Shown: positions 1-9,187, counted from the first letter of the stretch. The stretch: DNA of 64,000 nucleotides from Thermoguttaceae bacterium (GCA_017441605.1 JAFRXD010000063.1:1-64000), one strand, 5' to 3'. A program made the numbers and translations. Notes: generated by a model not told the origin, from the letters alone.

Positions 1-541
1 CAACGGGGCGATCGCTTGTAAGGCGGTCAAGGTTTCCGGTCTAACAAGTTCGCGTTCGACTCCGAATTTGACAACCGAGCGAAAACACGTTATTAACGTG
101 TTGATATATCGGCGCGAAAACCGGCCCGACGTCTCCATTAGATTTCGGCGCTCGAGCAGTCTCTTAGGTCCGAATTCGTTCGCGATCGTCGACCCGTAAT
201 ACTTAACCGGGAACTCGCAAGCCGTCCGAAAACGCGCCAACTGATTCGTCTGTTTCCCGTTCTTTACGTAGTAGTCGGCCCGCGCCTCGAAAAACGCCGC
301 CGCCAATTCGATAATCGTTTACCCCCGCGCCCTCGATAGGCTCGCGAGGTCCCCGCGACGTCAGATTGTGAATGCAGAGTTGGTAGGCGACCTCGGTTTC
401 CGGCGCGCCCCATTTGCCCAAATAGATCCGCTTGCCGCGCTCGAGTGCGAAGGCTCGATCGCGCGTCTTGTTTCGACAGAGTTTCGGCGGCCTCGTCGGT
501 TCCTCGCTTTCCGCGGTTTTCCACTAATGACACGGCGTCAT
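1..541 (-). pseudogene. Broken tyrosine recombinase (integrase), N-terminal part, runs off the left edge
   Basis: Read on the minus strand, two frames together give the start of a planctomycete-type phage integrase. From an ATG at 541 one frame carries RPPKLCRNKTRDRAFALERG and KRIYLGKWGAPETEVAYQ, matching the short N-terminal arm (x-YLGKxGSPE) of this family. Near 310 the reading must slip (one extra or two missing bases) into a second frame. That frame carries the core-binding helices (ELAAAFFEARADYYVKNGKQ, YINTLITCFRSVVKFGVERE) and stays open to position 1. The first frame also has an in-frame TAG at 524-526, five codons after the ATG. Two lesions make a decayed gene likely. The catalytic Arg/His/Tyr domain lies outside the window. 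It begins 78 bases from the 3' end of a tRNA gene, the usual site for such integrases. Confidence 0.75.
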
Positions 542-618
542 TTTTTCCCCGGGGAACCATAGGAAAGCAAGAAACAAAAAAGCGCGTTCGCCCGTAAAAA
601 TACGAGGAACGCGCGAGT

Positions 619-691
619 GGCTGAAACTGGACTCGAACCTGTGACCTACGGCTTATGAAGCCGTCGCTCTAACCGACTGAGCTATTCAGCC
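619..691 (-). tRNA. tRNA-Met (anticodon CAT)
   Basis: The minus strand folds into a full cloverleaf: acceptor GGCTGAA paired with TTCAGCC, D arm GCTC/GAGC, anticodon stem ACGGC/GCCGT around loop TTCATAA (anticodon CAT), and T loop TTCGAGT. The sequence resembles elongator Met tRNAs. The 3' CCA is not encoded (ACT follows). The T stem (ACAGG against CCAGT) contains one A-A mismatch where the usual gene has CCTGT. A broken integrase begins 78 bases downstream of the tRNA 3' end, so this end of the tRNA may be an old attachment site. Confidence 0.93.
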
Positions 692-761
692 TCCAAAGCG
701 AACGGACGCGCCGTCGCTTGTAGGGGGATAGGATAACGCAAAAAAGTTTTTTGTAAAGAGG

Positions 762-1826
762 CTATTTTATTTTTTCTTCCGCTTCGGGCGCGTCGAATCC
801 TCTTCGAACGAGCGAACCGCCGATTCTCTCCTTGAACTGAACGGCGGTCGTCCCGCGATAAGCGCCCGGTTTGACCCGGAACGCCGGAATTCCGTCGAGC
901 CTCGCTAAGAACAAATCGTCGGCGGAGGCGTTGGTCGTCAAAATAGAGCCGGGACGCAGCGCTCGCCATTCTTCTTCGGAAATCTCCCCGGAACCGACTT
1001 CGACGACCAACTCGACCGTTCGATTCCCGGCGGCGTCAAATTCGTTCAACGAGCCCTCCACGACGCCTTTTTTCGTCTCCGCGTCGCGCTCGTCGTTTGA
1101 TCCTCCCGAAACCCGGTCGATACGTTCCGAATCGAGGAAAAGCGAGTCTCTGGAAAATAGTAGAGCCAGAGGAAATCGCGCCGAGCCGAGCTCCAGCGCG
1201 CGCGTCTCCCAGTAGAAAACCTCGTCGCCTAGATCGCGAGCAACCTCGACCCAATCCCCCCGCCATTCGCCGCGCCAATTAGACTCGTCGACGCGCGAAC
1301 CGTCCGCGAAAAGCGCGCCCAATCTCCAGAGCGTCTTGCGCAAAACGTCGCGCTCCAATTCGGTCGTTCGCGTCAAATAGAAATCGCTCGTTCGAAAATC
1401 GGGCGTCGCGCAGAGTTTAACGACGTCGACTTCCAATAGACAGTCCAAAAACAATTCGAACGTCCGGGCCGGCGCGACAAAAAGAAACGAAGCGCTGAGG
1501 GCGTCGGAAGAGAGCAGCGCCGTCTCCAACGCCTCGTCGCGCTCGAATCCAAGCGTTAAAGGCGAAGCGTCCGCGGCTCGAGTCGCGCCGAAACGCGCGA
1601 AGCGAAGCTCGGGCAATTTCGCGAGCGCCGCCCTCGAAAAACCGTCCGAAATCGCTTTCCCTCGCTTAGAGAACAACGCCCGATCCTCTTGGAAAAAAGA
1701 GGACGCGCTCAAACGAGAAGCGGTCGGCGAGCCGTTCAACAGCGCCAAGATCGCGTCGTAATTGGGAAGCGCCACTCGCGGATCGGAAGCGTTCGCGAAC
1801 AATATTAACGGCGAGCGTGTCGGCAT
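762..1826 (-). CDS. SpoA-domain protein, FliM/FliN-like
   Basis: A 354-residue protein without signal peptide. Residues about 268-340 (VELVVEVGSGEISEEEWRAL, then LRPGSIL, then a short beta-rich stretch with GIPAFRVKPGAYRGTTAVQF) fit the SpoA fold at the C terminus of flagellar switch proteins FliM/FliN and of type III secretion ring proteins. The first 260 residues are rich in Ala, Leu, Arg and Phe and show no motif I recognise. The length is close to FliM. The gene stands alone with no flagellar neighbours. An ATG at 1826 is preceded by a good GGGAGGG ribosome site. Its likely role is torque-ring or switch assembly, inferred only from the C-terminal domain. Confidence 0.6.
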   Translation of the reverse strand: MPTRSPLILFANASDPRVALPNYDAILALLNGSPTASRLSASSFFQEDRALFSKRGKAISDGFSRAALAKLPELRFARFGATRAADASPLTLGFERDEALETALLSSDALSASFLFVAPARTFELFLDCLLEVDVVKLCATPDFRTSDFYLTRTTELERDVLRKTLWRLGALFADGSRVDESNWRGEWRGDWVEVARDLGDEVFYWETRALELGSARFPLALLFSRDSLFLDSERIDRVSGGSNDERDAETKKGVVEGSLNEFDAAGNRTVELVVEVGSGEISEEEWRALRPGSILTTNASADDLFLARLDGIPAFRVKPGAYRGTTAVQFKERIGGSLVRRGFDAPEAEEKIK

Positions 1827-2030
1827 GCGTTCCCTCCCTTCTTCGCGCCTTTAATTGTCCAATGCCTCGCGCGCGAAACGGTACGCTTTTTCCGCGAGTC
1901 GCGCAAGTGCGAATATCGAATCGCCCCCGAGACGTCTTGACGACCCGCCCCGTTTACCCTAATATTTAACCGTTCGCGACGTTTCGGCCTCTTTTCGCCG
2001 CGACGCGTCGCGCCCCCTAGGAGACACGCT

Positions 2031-3734
2031 ATGAAAAAATGCAAAACGTTCCCGAGAGTCCCCGTCGCCCTCGTCGCGACGCTCCTCGTCGCGTCTTTAT
2101 TCCAAGTCGGCGTCGTCAGAGCCGATAGAGCGAAAATTATCGCTTCCGTCTCGACCCCGAGCGAAAACGGAGTCTGGGAAGCCGTCGATCTAATCGCCGA
2201 CTCAATGAAGTTTGGCGATATGGCGCGAGGTTTTCGAGACCTTGCCAACGCGAGATTCCCCTTCCTAGAAAAAGTGGCGAAAACGAAACAAATCGGCTTC
2301 GCCGTCGCGACCGACGGGGACGACGTCTTCCCCTTCGCGTTCGTTCCGCTGAAGAACGAGGGCTCGCTCGAATCCTCCGAAGTCGCCGAGTTGGAAAAGA
2401 AAGCCAAAGAGCTAACGAAACTCGACGATATCAGTCTTTTCGTCGCCAATTCGACCCTCTTCGCGACGCAAGCCAAATTTAAAGACTCGATCCCGACAAG
2501 CGTCGACGATTTCGAGCAAATCAAGCCGAACGAAAACGAAAAGATTCTCTTGAACGCGGACGTCGACCTCGCCGCGATTCCCGAAGAACTACTCGAAGCC
2601 GGTTTCGCCGCGTTTCGACAAAGCGCGAGTCAAAATCTTTCCGACCTCGACGCCCTAGAGCGCGAGCGTTTGGAAAGCGTTTTGACCTTCTATTCGAAAA
2701 TCGTCGCCTCCCTCAAAAGAATCGCCGTTAAGGTATCGGTGGATCCCGAGGCGAACTTCGTCGTCGAAAGTTCCGTCGAGTGCAAAGAGGACGGCGACTT
2801 GGCTCCCCTGTTCAAGGCCAATAACGACGTCAAAACGCGATGGAGTTCCTTCGCCGACTCTTCCAATTCGATTCTAGTCTCGATTTCGGCTGGAAATCAA
2901 CAATTCGAACTTTTCAAAAATTTCCGCGTCGAACAGATTCAAAACGTTGTGTCGCGCAATTTGCTCGATCAACTCGACTCCCTCTTGGACGATCCGGAAG
3001 ATTTTGAAATCGCGAAGCGACTTGTCAAACTGTACGAAAAAATGTTGATTTCGGTCGCGGAAAGCGACTCCGAGGACGTCGGATTCGCCGTCGAAAGCGA
3101 GCCCTTCCTCGTAAAATTTGGAATCGCGTTCTCGAGTCCCGACGACTTGCGCGAAGCGTTAAAAATCCTTGTCGAAAGAATGAAGCGCGATTTTGAAAAT
3201 CTCGACAAGTTCGTCGCCTTGGACGCGGAGGAAATCGAGGGCTTTTCCGTTTCCAAATTGGATCTTCCCGTCGTCGAGTTAACCCCTTCTCCGATAAGCT
3301 ATTTCAAAGACAAATCGCTTACCGCGCGACTTGGAGTCGGCAAAAACGCGACCGTCCTCGTCTTCGGGCTAACTCCGAGCGACGTCGACGCCGCCTTCGT
3401 CCAAATCCTCAACGCGTCGAAAGAGACGAATCCCCTTCCCCAAGCCGACTTCTTCGATTTCGCCCCTCTCGCGCGATTCCTCGGCGTCGTCTTTGAGGAC
3501 GCCGGTAATCTCCAACTGCGACCCGCGCTTAAACGAGCGCTCGACAAGATTGGCGCCGCCGAAAACGCCAAAATGACGACACAAGGGAACTGCGTTGAAA
3601 ACGTCGCTTCCATCAAGTTTACCGTTCAGAACGGCGTCTTTAAAGCCCTTGGAGATTCGATTCGCCTTGCCCTCGCCTCGGGGGGACAAGACGAGGAGGA
3701 AGTCGACCTCGACGACGCCTTTGACGAAGAATGA
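2031..3734 (+). CDS. Secreted protein of unknown function (567 aa)
   Basis: An N-terminal signal peptide is clear: basic MKKCKTFPR, then a hydrophobic stretch (PVALVATLLVASLFQVGVV) ending in RAD. The mature part is acidic and rich in Lys/Glu/Asp, with predicted alternating helices and strands and no cysteines of note. It ends in a strongly acidic tail (QDEEEVDLDDAFDEE). I recognise no domain. The strongly biased codon use matches neighbouring genes, so it is native to this genome. The start is supported by AGGAG eight bases upstream. It is followed by a bidirectional terminator shared with the convergent lipoprotein gene, so it is probably a single-gene unit. Secretion is inferred; the function is unknown. 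Confidence 0.75.
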   Translation: MKKCKTFPRVPVALVATLLVASLFQVGVVRADRAKIIASVSTPSENGVWEAVDLIADSMKFGDMARGFRDLANARFPFLEKVAKTKQIGFAVATDGDDVFPFAFVPLKNEGSLESSEVAELEKKAKELTKLDDISLFVANSTLFATQAKFKDSIPTSVDDFEQIKPNENEKILLNADVDLAAIPEELLEAGFAAFRQSASQNLSDLDALERERLESVLTFYSKIVASLKRIAVKVSVDPEANFVVESSVECKEDGDLAPLFKANNDVKTRWSSFADSSNSILVSISAGNQQFELFKNFRVEQIQNVVSRNLLDQLDSLLDDPEDFEIAKRLVKLYEKMLISVAESDSEDVGFAVESEPFLVKFGIAFSSPDDLREALKILVERMKRDFENLDKFVALDAEEIEGFSVSKLDLPVVELTPSPISYFKDKSLTARLGVGKNATVLVFGLTPSDVDAAFVQILNASKETNPLPQADFFDFAPLARFLGVVFEDAGNLQLRPALKRALDKIGAAENAKMTTQGNCVENVASIKFTVQNGVFKALGDSIRLALASGGQDEEEVDLDDAFDEE

Positions 3735-3763
3735 CCTAGAATTCTCGACTACCCGAATAAAAA

Positions 3764-3795
3764 ACCGGCGCCCGATCGTAAAATCGAGCGCCGGT
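3764..3795. terminator. Bidirectional intrinsic terminator
   Basis: A 13-base inverted repeat (ACCGGCGCCCGAT against ATCGAGCGCCGGT, one mismatch) with a six-base loop. An A run lies on the left and a short T-rich stretch on the right, between the convergent genes ending at 3734 and 3833. Confidence 0.75.
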
Positions 3796-3832
3796 TCGCT
3801 TTTGACCTCTACCGAGAAACAAAAAGTCTCCG

Positions 3833-4306
3833 TTATTTGGCGGGAATATGAACCGCCGCGCCAACGTCGAACTTCTCTTCGACGTTGGCTTTGCCGATCG
3901 TGATCGTCAAATCGGTCGTGTCCTTCGACTTATACTTGGGATCGACCGTCTCGAAATCTTGTCCGGTCGTTCCGGCTTCTCCGTATTCCTCCGCCTCGGA
4001 GCCGCCTTCGGTTACGAGCTTCTTGACCACGACCTTCGCCGTTCCTTGTTGAGCTCCGGCGAATCCGTAGGTCATAATCGTCGCGACGCCCTTGTCGTCG
4101 GTCGTGCCGCTCGACCTATATTTCACGGGCGTTTCGTACTCGAGTTCGACGGTCGCGCCGACAAGAGGCGCGCCGTCTTGGGTGATCGTAATCGCGCACG
4201 GCGACATATCGTCCGGAAGGTCGGCGGGGCGCGACTTGTTCTTACCGCATCCCGTAAGGGAGGCGAGAACTAGAGCGCAGGAAAAAAGAATCGCAATTTT
4301 TTTCAT
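3833..4306 (-). CDS. Small lipoprotein with carboxypeptidase-regulatory-like fold
   Basis: A 157-residue protein starting MKKIAILFSCALVLASLTGC, a typical lipoprotein signal peptide with lipobox LTGC. The body (CAITITQDGAPLVGATVELE, then TDDKGVATI) has the G-x-P-L-x-G-A-x-V pattern of carboxypeptidase-regulatory-like or transthyretin-like beta sandwiches common in planctomycete lipoproteins. I chose the ATG at 4306, which has GAGAG just upstream. A TTG 15 bases earlier is in frame but less likely. It lies 154 bases after the DUF1559 pseudopilin-type gene on the same strand, a pairing frequent in planctomycetes, so the two are probably co-transcribed. Its role is unknown; exposure at the cell envelope is inferred. 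Confidence 0.75.
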   Translation of the reverse strand: MKKIAILFSCALVLASLTGCGKNKSRPADLPDDMSPCAITITQDGAPLVGATVELEYETPVKYRSSGTTDDKGVATIMTYGFAGAQQGTAKVVVKKLVTEGGSEAEEYGEAGTTGQDFETVDPKYKSKDTTDLTITIGKANVEEKFDVGAAVHIPAK

Positions 4307-4460
4307 CGTGTTCTCTCGCAATCAAATTGGTCAAAGACGCAAAGAGTCAAAGTATTCTAGAAAAACGGCGGTCAAAACGCGGGTTAGCGTCCTGCCGCCG
4401 TTAGTGTTCGCTAAATGAGAGTCAATCTCTCGACGCGACAAATCGCCTTAGATCGGAAGA

Positions 4461-5628
4461 TCAAAGCGAGGAAACCGTCTCGCCGCCGTTCGGGGAACCG
4501 AGCGCGCCCCAAACGCCGAGCGGGCTCTTGCCGGTAAGGTTGATACCGGTCGGAATATCGGCGAGCCCGTTCGTATCGATCGTGTCCGGAATGAAGCGAA
4601 CGGAACCGTCGAGCATACCCGCGTTGACGCCGCCGGAGTGATAGCTCGTCGCCGCCAACATGTGGACTTGACCTTGCTCTTGGTTGTATTTGAAGCAGGA
4701 AGGTCCGTTGGGGGGCATAACGGTCGTGAAAGCGCCCAGCAGCGGCAGACGGTCGAGCCAGTTACCGCAACGAGGATGCTGAACGACTTCGGTTCCGTAC
4801 ACGTTGGGATCGGTCGCGCTCTTTTGGTTCATGCAAAGGCTGGGACGAGCGACCCAAGTTCCAAGGTCGAATCCGGCGTAATAGCAAACCGAGCCGCGAA
4901 TTCTGTTATCGTTATACTCGCCCGCGCAAGACTCCGAGCAAAGGATCGTGTTGCTCGTTCCGTCGACCGCGAACTCGAGGGTCTGGTTTTCAAAGAAGAA
5001 GAACAGGGAGCGATGCGTGCAGTCGCCGGTGCCCTTCGCTTTGGCCACGCGAGTCGTGTTGCCGTTGGAGGAAGAGGTGTTCCAAGAGCTGTCGTTCGTA
5101 TTGTCCAAACGAGCGACGCAGTCGGCCATCGAGTAAACGACGTTGGTCGGGCGACCGTCGTGGTTGTGAGCGCCGCCGAGCTTGACCAATTTGCCGTTGT
5201 GGGGATCGGACGGGCAAAGGAACGTGGTCACTTTGGTGGTTCGAATCTGCCAAGCGGTGGAACCGTCGGAGGAAGGAAGCCAAGGTTGGGTCGGTCCGCT
5301 ATCGGAATCGATCTGCTGTTTCAAAGGCGCTTGCTCAATGTAGGGGAGAAGTTGGTAGTGGACGCCAAAACGACTGCTCTTGACGCCGTTGCCCCAAGCG
5401 CCTTGCGAGGGAAGCTGCCCGTTATTGTCAACGAAGTTGTGAATCGCGAGCGAGAATTGCTTCATATTGTTCGTGCACTGCATACGGCGAGCCGCTTCGC
5501 GCGCCGCTTGAACGGCGGGAAGAAGCAGACCGATCAAAATGCCGATGATCGCGATGACGACCAACAACTCGACGAGGGTGAAGCCCTTAGAGTTTGCCCC
5601 CCCCCTTACAGTTTAACATTGTTCTCAT
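4461..5628 (-). CDS. DUF1559 pseudopilin-like protein, frame interrupted at a C9 run
   Basis: The protein carries the type IV pilin/type II pseudopilin N-terminal signature [20 protein letters not shown] followed by the conserved [17 protein letters not shown] segment, and ends with the DUF1559 H-x9-DG motif ([16 protein letters not shown]). The body has several Cys and Asn/Gly-rich loops. A well-placed ATG at 5628 (GGAG nine bases upstream) would start [10 protein letters not shown]. It is joined to the pilin motif by a run of nine G on the coding strand (5597-5605). With nine bases the reading frame breaks; with eight it would be continuous, giving 388 residues. As written, only a TTG at 5567 gives an open frame, which would cut the pilin signal. 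Either the run varies in length or it is a sequencing error. Confidence 0.85.
5597..5605 (-). repeat. C9 homopolymer at the start of the pseudopilin gene
   Basis: Nine C on the plus strand (nine G on the coding strand), lying eight codons after the best start codon. The count decides whether the ATG at 5628 is in frame with the pilin signature: nine is out of frame and eight is in frame. Confidence 0.9.
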
Positions 5629-5984
5629 ACCTGATAACTCCAAGCTAACCAAAAACCGTTCGAGACGCCGCGCGAACTCGAACGCGAGCTCTATAAAAAC
5701 GACGAACTATTCCATTTTGTCAAAATCTTTCGCGACGGAGCGCCCGCCGCGAAAAACGACGTTCGAACAATTCTAATCGATTTTATCGAATTGTTAAGAA
5801 CCGGCGCGACAATTTTCTCGTATCTTGAGCCCAAACAATCGATACAATCGTTTAGCCGATTAAATCGAATATCGCGGAACGAGTCAAGATCAAAGCGCGG
5901 TAAACTCATATTTTACCGCGTTTTTAAGATGCTCAAACCGTCCAAAAGTTTCCAATTGAACTCGACGGGCGCGATCCGCCTCTG
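5629..5984. other. Gene-free stretch between pseudopilin and dapF
   Basis: About 356 bases, AT-richer than the surroundings. It holds the ribosome site of the pseudopilin gene at its left end and a hairpin at 5896-5925 downstream of dapF. I see no credible gene; the short open frames on both strands have atypical composition and no ribosome sites. Confidence 0.6.
5896..5925. terminator. Hairpin downstream of dapF, probable terminator
   Basis: A perfect nine-base stem CGCGGTAAA/TTTACCGCG with a seven-base loop, followed on the plus strand by TTTTT. It lies 60 bases past the dapF stop. The T run is on the side away from dapF, so it may work in both directions or mainly for plus-strand transcripts. 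Confidence 0.5.
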
Positions 5985-6905
5985 TTAATCGCCAGTCGTC
6001 CAACGAAGGGCGCGCTCGTCCAATTCGCCGCGGAAAACCTCGGTCGCGGGTCCCGTCATAAAAACCGAGTTCCCGTCGCGATCCCATTCGATTTCCAAAT
6101 CGCCCCCGCGAAGTCTCGCCAATACCCTATTGTCGGTCCTGCCCGACAAAATCGCCGCGACGACCGTCGCGCACGTCCCCGTGCCGCACGCCAGCGTCTC
6201 CCCCGAACCGCGCTCCCAAACCCGCATTTTCAGCTCGCCCCGAGAAACGATCTCGGCGAATTCCACGTTGACTTTCTTCGGAAAATTCTCGAGCGAGCGC
6301 TCGATTTTTGGTCCGCAGTCCAACGTTAGTTCGTCCGTTATTTCGTCGACGAAAATAACGCAATGCGGATTCCCCATCGAAACGCACGTCAGGGGCGAGC
6401 GCGCGAACGATTCCGCGTCCGCTCCAAGCTCCTTGTCAAAGTCCAATTTCAACGCGACGACCGGAAGATCGACGACCGGGGCGTCCTCCCCTCCGGCGCG
6501 GAGCGAAGTCGGAATTTCAGACGGCTTCAAAATCGGCGCGCCCATATCGACGCGAGCTCGCTCGACTTTCGACCCGTCGTAAAAAAGCTCGATCGTCTTG
6601 ATCCCCGCTTCGGTCGCGACGCGCAACGACTTCGCGCCCTTGCGAAGATTCTCCGCGACGTATTTCGCGACGCAACGAATCGCGTTGCCGCACATCTCCC
6701 CCTCCGAGCCGTCGGCGTTGAACATCCTCATTCGCGCGTCCGCGACGTCCGAGGGACATATCAGAACCAGTCCGTCCCCTCCGACCCCGAAGTGGCGATC
6801 CGAGATCAACGGCGCGAGCCGCTCCGGTTCCATAGACAAGCGTTCCGTAAAGAGATCGACGTACACGTAGTCGTTCCCCGCGCCGTGCATTTTAATAAAT
6901 CGCAT
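5985..6905 (-). CDS. dapF: Diaminopimelate epimerase
   Basis: A 306-residue enzyme that interconverts LL- and meso-diaminopimelate in lysine and peptidoglycan synthesis, in the cytoplasm. The N terminus MRFIKMHGAGNDYVYVD, the first catalytic cysteine loop (FNADGSEGEMCGNAIRCVAK) and the second cysteine loop (GSGETLACGTGTCATV) are intact, as is MGNPHCVIF. The length is slightly above the usual 275-285, owing to an acidic insertion in the middle. The gene has its own promoter (6943-6970) and AAGGAA before the ATG. It is divergent from fusA. The presence of DapF agrees with a DAP-type peptidoglycan in this planctomycete. Confidence 0.97.
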   Translation of the reverse strand: MRFIKMHGAGNDYVYVDLFTERLSMEPERLAPLISDRHFGVGGDGLVLICPSDVADARMRMFNADGSEGEMCGNAIRCVAKYVAENLRKGAKSLRVATEAGIKTIELFYDGSKVERARVDMGAPILKPSEIPTSLRAGGEDAPVVDLPVVALKLDFDKELGADAESFARSPLTCVSMGNPHCVIFVDEITDELTLDCGPKIERSLENFPKKVNVEFAEIVSRGELKMRVWERGSGETLACGTGTCATVVAAILSGRTDNRVLARLRGGDLEIEWDRDGNSVFMTGPATEVFRGELDERALRWTTGD

Positions 6906-6942
6906 TTTATTCCTTTCGTTAGGGGCGATACTGCCGCCGGGA

Positions 6943-6970
6943 ATTATACTCCAAACGCGCTCGACGTCAA
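6943..6970 (-). promoter_or_regulatory. Sigma-70-type promoter of dapF
   Basis: On the minus strand, TTGACG and TATAAT are separated by 16 bases. The predicted start lies near 6936, leaving a 30-base leader before the dapF ATG at 6905. Confidence 0.75.
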
Positions 6971-6997
6971 AAATGGGGCAAACGATCGTTCGACGTC

Positions 6998-7026
6998 TTG
7001 AAAAAAGTCGGTTCTCGCGTTAGAAT
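6998..7026 (+). promoter_or_regulatory. Sigma-70-type promoter of fusA
   Basis: TTGAAA and TAGAAT are separated by 17 bases, giving a leader of about 50 bases before the fusA start. It is back to back with the dapF promoter without overlap. Confidence 0.7.
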
Positions 7027-7085
7027 AACTAAACGCGAGGAATCGCCCGCGTCCGCGAGACCCTTATGTTGCGAAAGAGCGTCCA

Positions 7086-9179
7086 ATGGCCAAAGAAAAG
7101 ACGGCGGCAAGCCTAGAGAAGTTGCGAAACATCGGCGTTATTGCCCACATCGACGCCGGCAAGACGACCGTTACCGAAAAGATGCTTTTCTATTCGTCGT
7201 TCGTGCACAAGGTCGGCATGGTCGACGCGGGCACGACCGTTACCGACTTCGACCCCGAGGAGCGAGAGCGCGGCATCACCATCAACGCCGCCTGCGTTAC
7301 CTTCGACTGGAACGGCTGCGTCTTCAATCTGATCGACACGCCCGGACACGTCGACTTCACCGCCGAGGTCGAGCGCTCCCTGCGCATTCTCGACGGAGGC
7401 GTCGTCGTCTTCTCCGCGCGCGAGGGCGTCGAGGCGCAAAGCGAGACCGTGTGGCGCCAAGCCGATAAATACCACGTCCCGAGAATCGCTTTCGTAAACA
7501 AAATGGATCGCGAGGGCGCCGATTTTTACTCCGTCGTCGAGGAAATCGAAGAGCGACTCAACGCGAAGCCGGTCGTTGTCGCGATTCCGGTCGGAGCCGG
7601 TCCGCCCCATCTCCCCGGCGCTTTTCGCGGAACGATCGATTTGGTCGAGATGAAGCAACTGACGTTCGATTCGGAAACTCAAGGCGAAAAGTTTGAAATT
7701 TCCGAAATCGAGCCGGAAATGGCGGATCAGGCGAAACTTTATCGCGAGAAGTTGCTCGACGATCTCTCGATGTTCAACGACGAGATGACCGAGCTTCTCC
7801 TCTCCGGCGAGGAAGTTCCCGTCGAACTAATTCGCAAAGTGATTCGAGACGCCACTCTCTCCGATATGTGCGTTCCCGTCTTCTGCGGTTCCGCCCTCGA
7901 CGGAATCGGCGTCCAGCCGGTAATGGACGGAGTCTGTTACTATCTCCCGGCGCCGAACGACCTTCCGCCAATCGAAGGCGTCGATCCCGACAAACCCGAC
8001 AAAAAGGAAAAACGAGAGCTTAACGACAAGGACCCGTTCTGCGGCTTGATTTTCAAGATCGAGACCCATCCCCACGGCGATATGTACTTCGTCCGCGTCT
8101 ACTCCGGCTCTCTCAAGGCGAATTCACGCGTCCTCAATCCCCGCGCCAAAGAAAAGGAGAACGTTCCTCAACTCTGGCGCATTCAAGCGGATCACAAATC
8201 GCTCGTCGACTCCGTCTCGGCGGGCGATATTTGCGGCGTGATCGGGCTGCGATTCAGCGTTACCGGCGACACCCTCTGCGACGTCAAAAATCCCATTCTT
8301 CTCGAATCGATCACGTTCCCGCAAACCGTCGTCTCGATGGCGATCGAGCCCGAGTCCTCCGACGAGCACAAGAAGCTCAAGCAAGCCCTCGAGTCGATGC
8401 GCAAGCAAGACCCGACTTTCCAAGCCTCGATCAACGAGGAAACCGGGCAGACGATCGTCTCCGGAATGGGCGAGCTGCACCTAGAAGTCGTAAAGCACCG
8501 GTTGCTCCGCGAGTACAAATTGAAGGCGCGCGTTCGAGAGCCCCGCGTTAGCTATCGCGAAACCCTCAAGGGCGCGTCCGAAGTTGTTGGCGGAGGCTCG
8601 AGAACCCTCGGAGGCGTCAGGCATTTCGCCGAAATCAAATTGCGAATGGAGCCTCTCGACGAAAGTCAAGCCGTCGAAGTCGTCGACGCTTCGAAAGACG
8701 AATCGTTTACTTCCGAGTGGCGGCAAATTGTCGTCGACGCCGTTCGCGAGGAGACTCAAGGCGGGGGTTTGCTCGGGTTCCCCCTTATCGGGGTTAAAGT
8801 TACGGTTCTCGGAGGGCAGTTCAGCGAGACCGACACCGACGAGGTCGCGTTGCGGTACGCCGTCGGCGACGCCTATCGCAAAGGGCTACAAGAAAGCGGG
8901 ATCGTTCTGCTCGAACCGATTATGCGCCAGGAAATCCAAACCCCCGACGAGTACGTCGGCGACGTCGTGGGCGACGTCAATCAACGACGCGGGGTCGTTC
9001 TAAACACCCACAATCGCGGCAAGTTTACCGTAATCGAAGCGGAAACGCCCCTTTCTAGCCTCTTTGGCTACTCCTCCGCGTTGCTCGGTTTGACGAAGGG
9101 GCGCGCTAGTTCCTCGATGGAACTGGCTAAATACGGTCCCGCCCCCTCCGAAGTCGTGAAGAGCTTTATGCTGGAATAA
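7086..9179 (+). CDS. fusA: Elongation factor G
   Basis: A 697-residue translational GTPase that drives ribosomal translocation and, with RRF, recycling. The G motifs are all present: AHIDAGKTT (G1, residues about 20-28), RGITI (G2), DTPGH (G3) and NKMD (G4). Domains II to V follow at normal spacing, including the domain IV and V regions (GGVRHFAEIKLRMEPL and, near the end, LFGYSSALLGLTKGRASSSM). The switch I region reads AGTTVTDFDPEERERGITI rather than the more usual ATMDW form, a feature of some secondary EF-G paralogues. It is not next to rpsL/rpsG, so it may be one of several EF-G copies typical of Planctomycetota. It has its own promoter and terminator. Confidence 0.95.
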   Translation: MAKEKTAASLEKLRNIGVIAHIDAGKTTVTEKMLFYSSFVHKVGMVDAGTTVTDFDPEERERGITINAACVTFDWNGCVFNLIDTPGHVDFTAEVERSLRILDGGVVVFSAREGVEAQSETVWRQADKYHVPRIAFVNKMDREGADFYSVVEEIEERLNAKPVVVAIPVGAGPPHLPGAFRGTIDLVEMKQLTFDSETQGEKFEISEIEPEMADQAKLYREKLLDDLSMFNDEMTELLLSGEEVPVELIRKVIRDATLSDMCVPVFCGSALDGIGVQPVMDGVCYYLPAPNDLPPIEGVDPDKPDKKEKRELNDKDPFCGLIFKIETHPHGDMYFVRVYSGSLKANSRVLNPRAKEKENVPQLWRIQADHKSLVDSVSAGDICGVIGLRFSVTGDTLCDVKNPILLESITFPQTVVSMAIEPESSDEHKKLKQALESMRKQDPTFQASINEETGQTIVSGMGELHLEVVKHRLLREYKLKARVREPRVSYRETLKGASEVVGGGSRTLGGVRHFAEIKLRMEPLDESQAVEVVDASKDESFTSEWRQIVVDAVREETQGGGLLGFPLIGVKVTVLGGQFSETDTDEVALRYAVGDAYRKGLQESGIVLLEPIMRQEIQTPDEYVGDVVGDVNQRRGVVLNTHNRGKFTVIEAETPLSSLFGYSSALLGLTKGRASSSMELAKYGPAPSEVVKSFMLE

Positions 9180-9187
9180 AAGACGCG

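Noticed and set aside
4638..5648. A 336-codon open frame on the plus strand
   Set aside because: It is antisense to the pseudopilin-type gene, which has clear family motifs; the frame is a by-product of codon bias.
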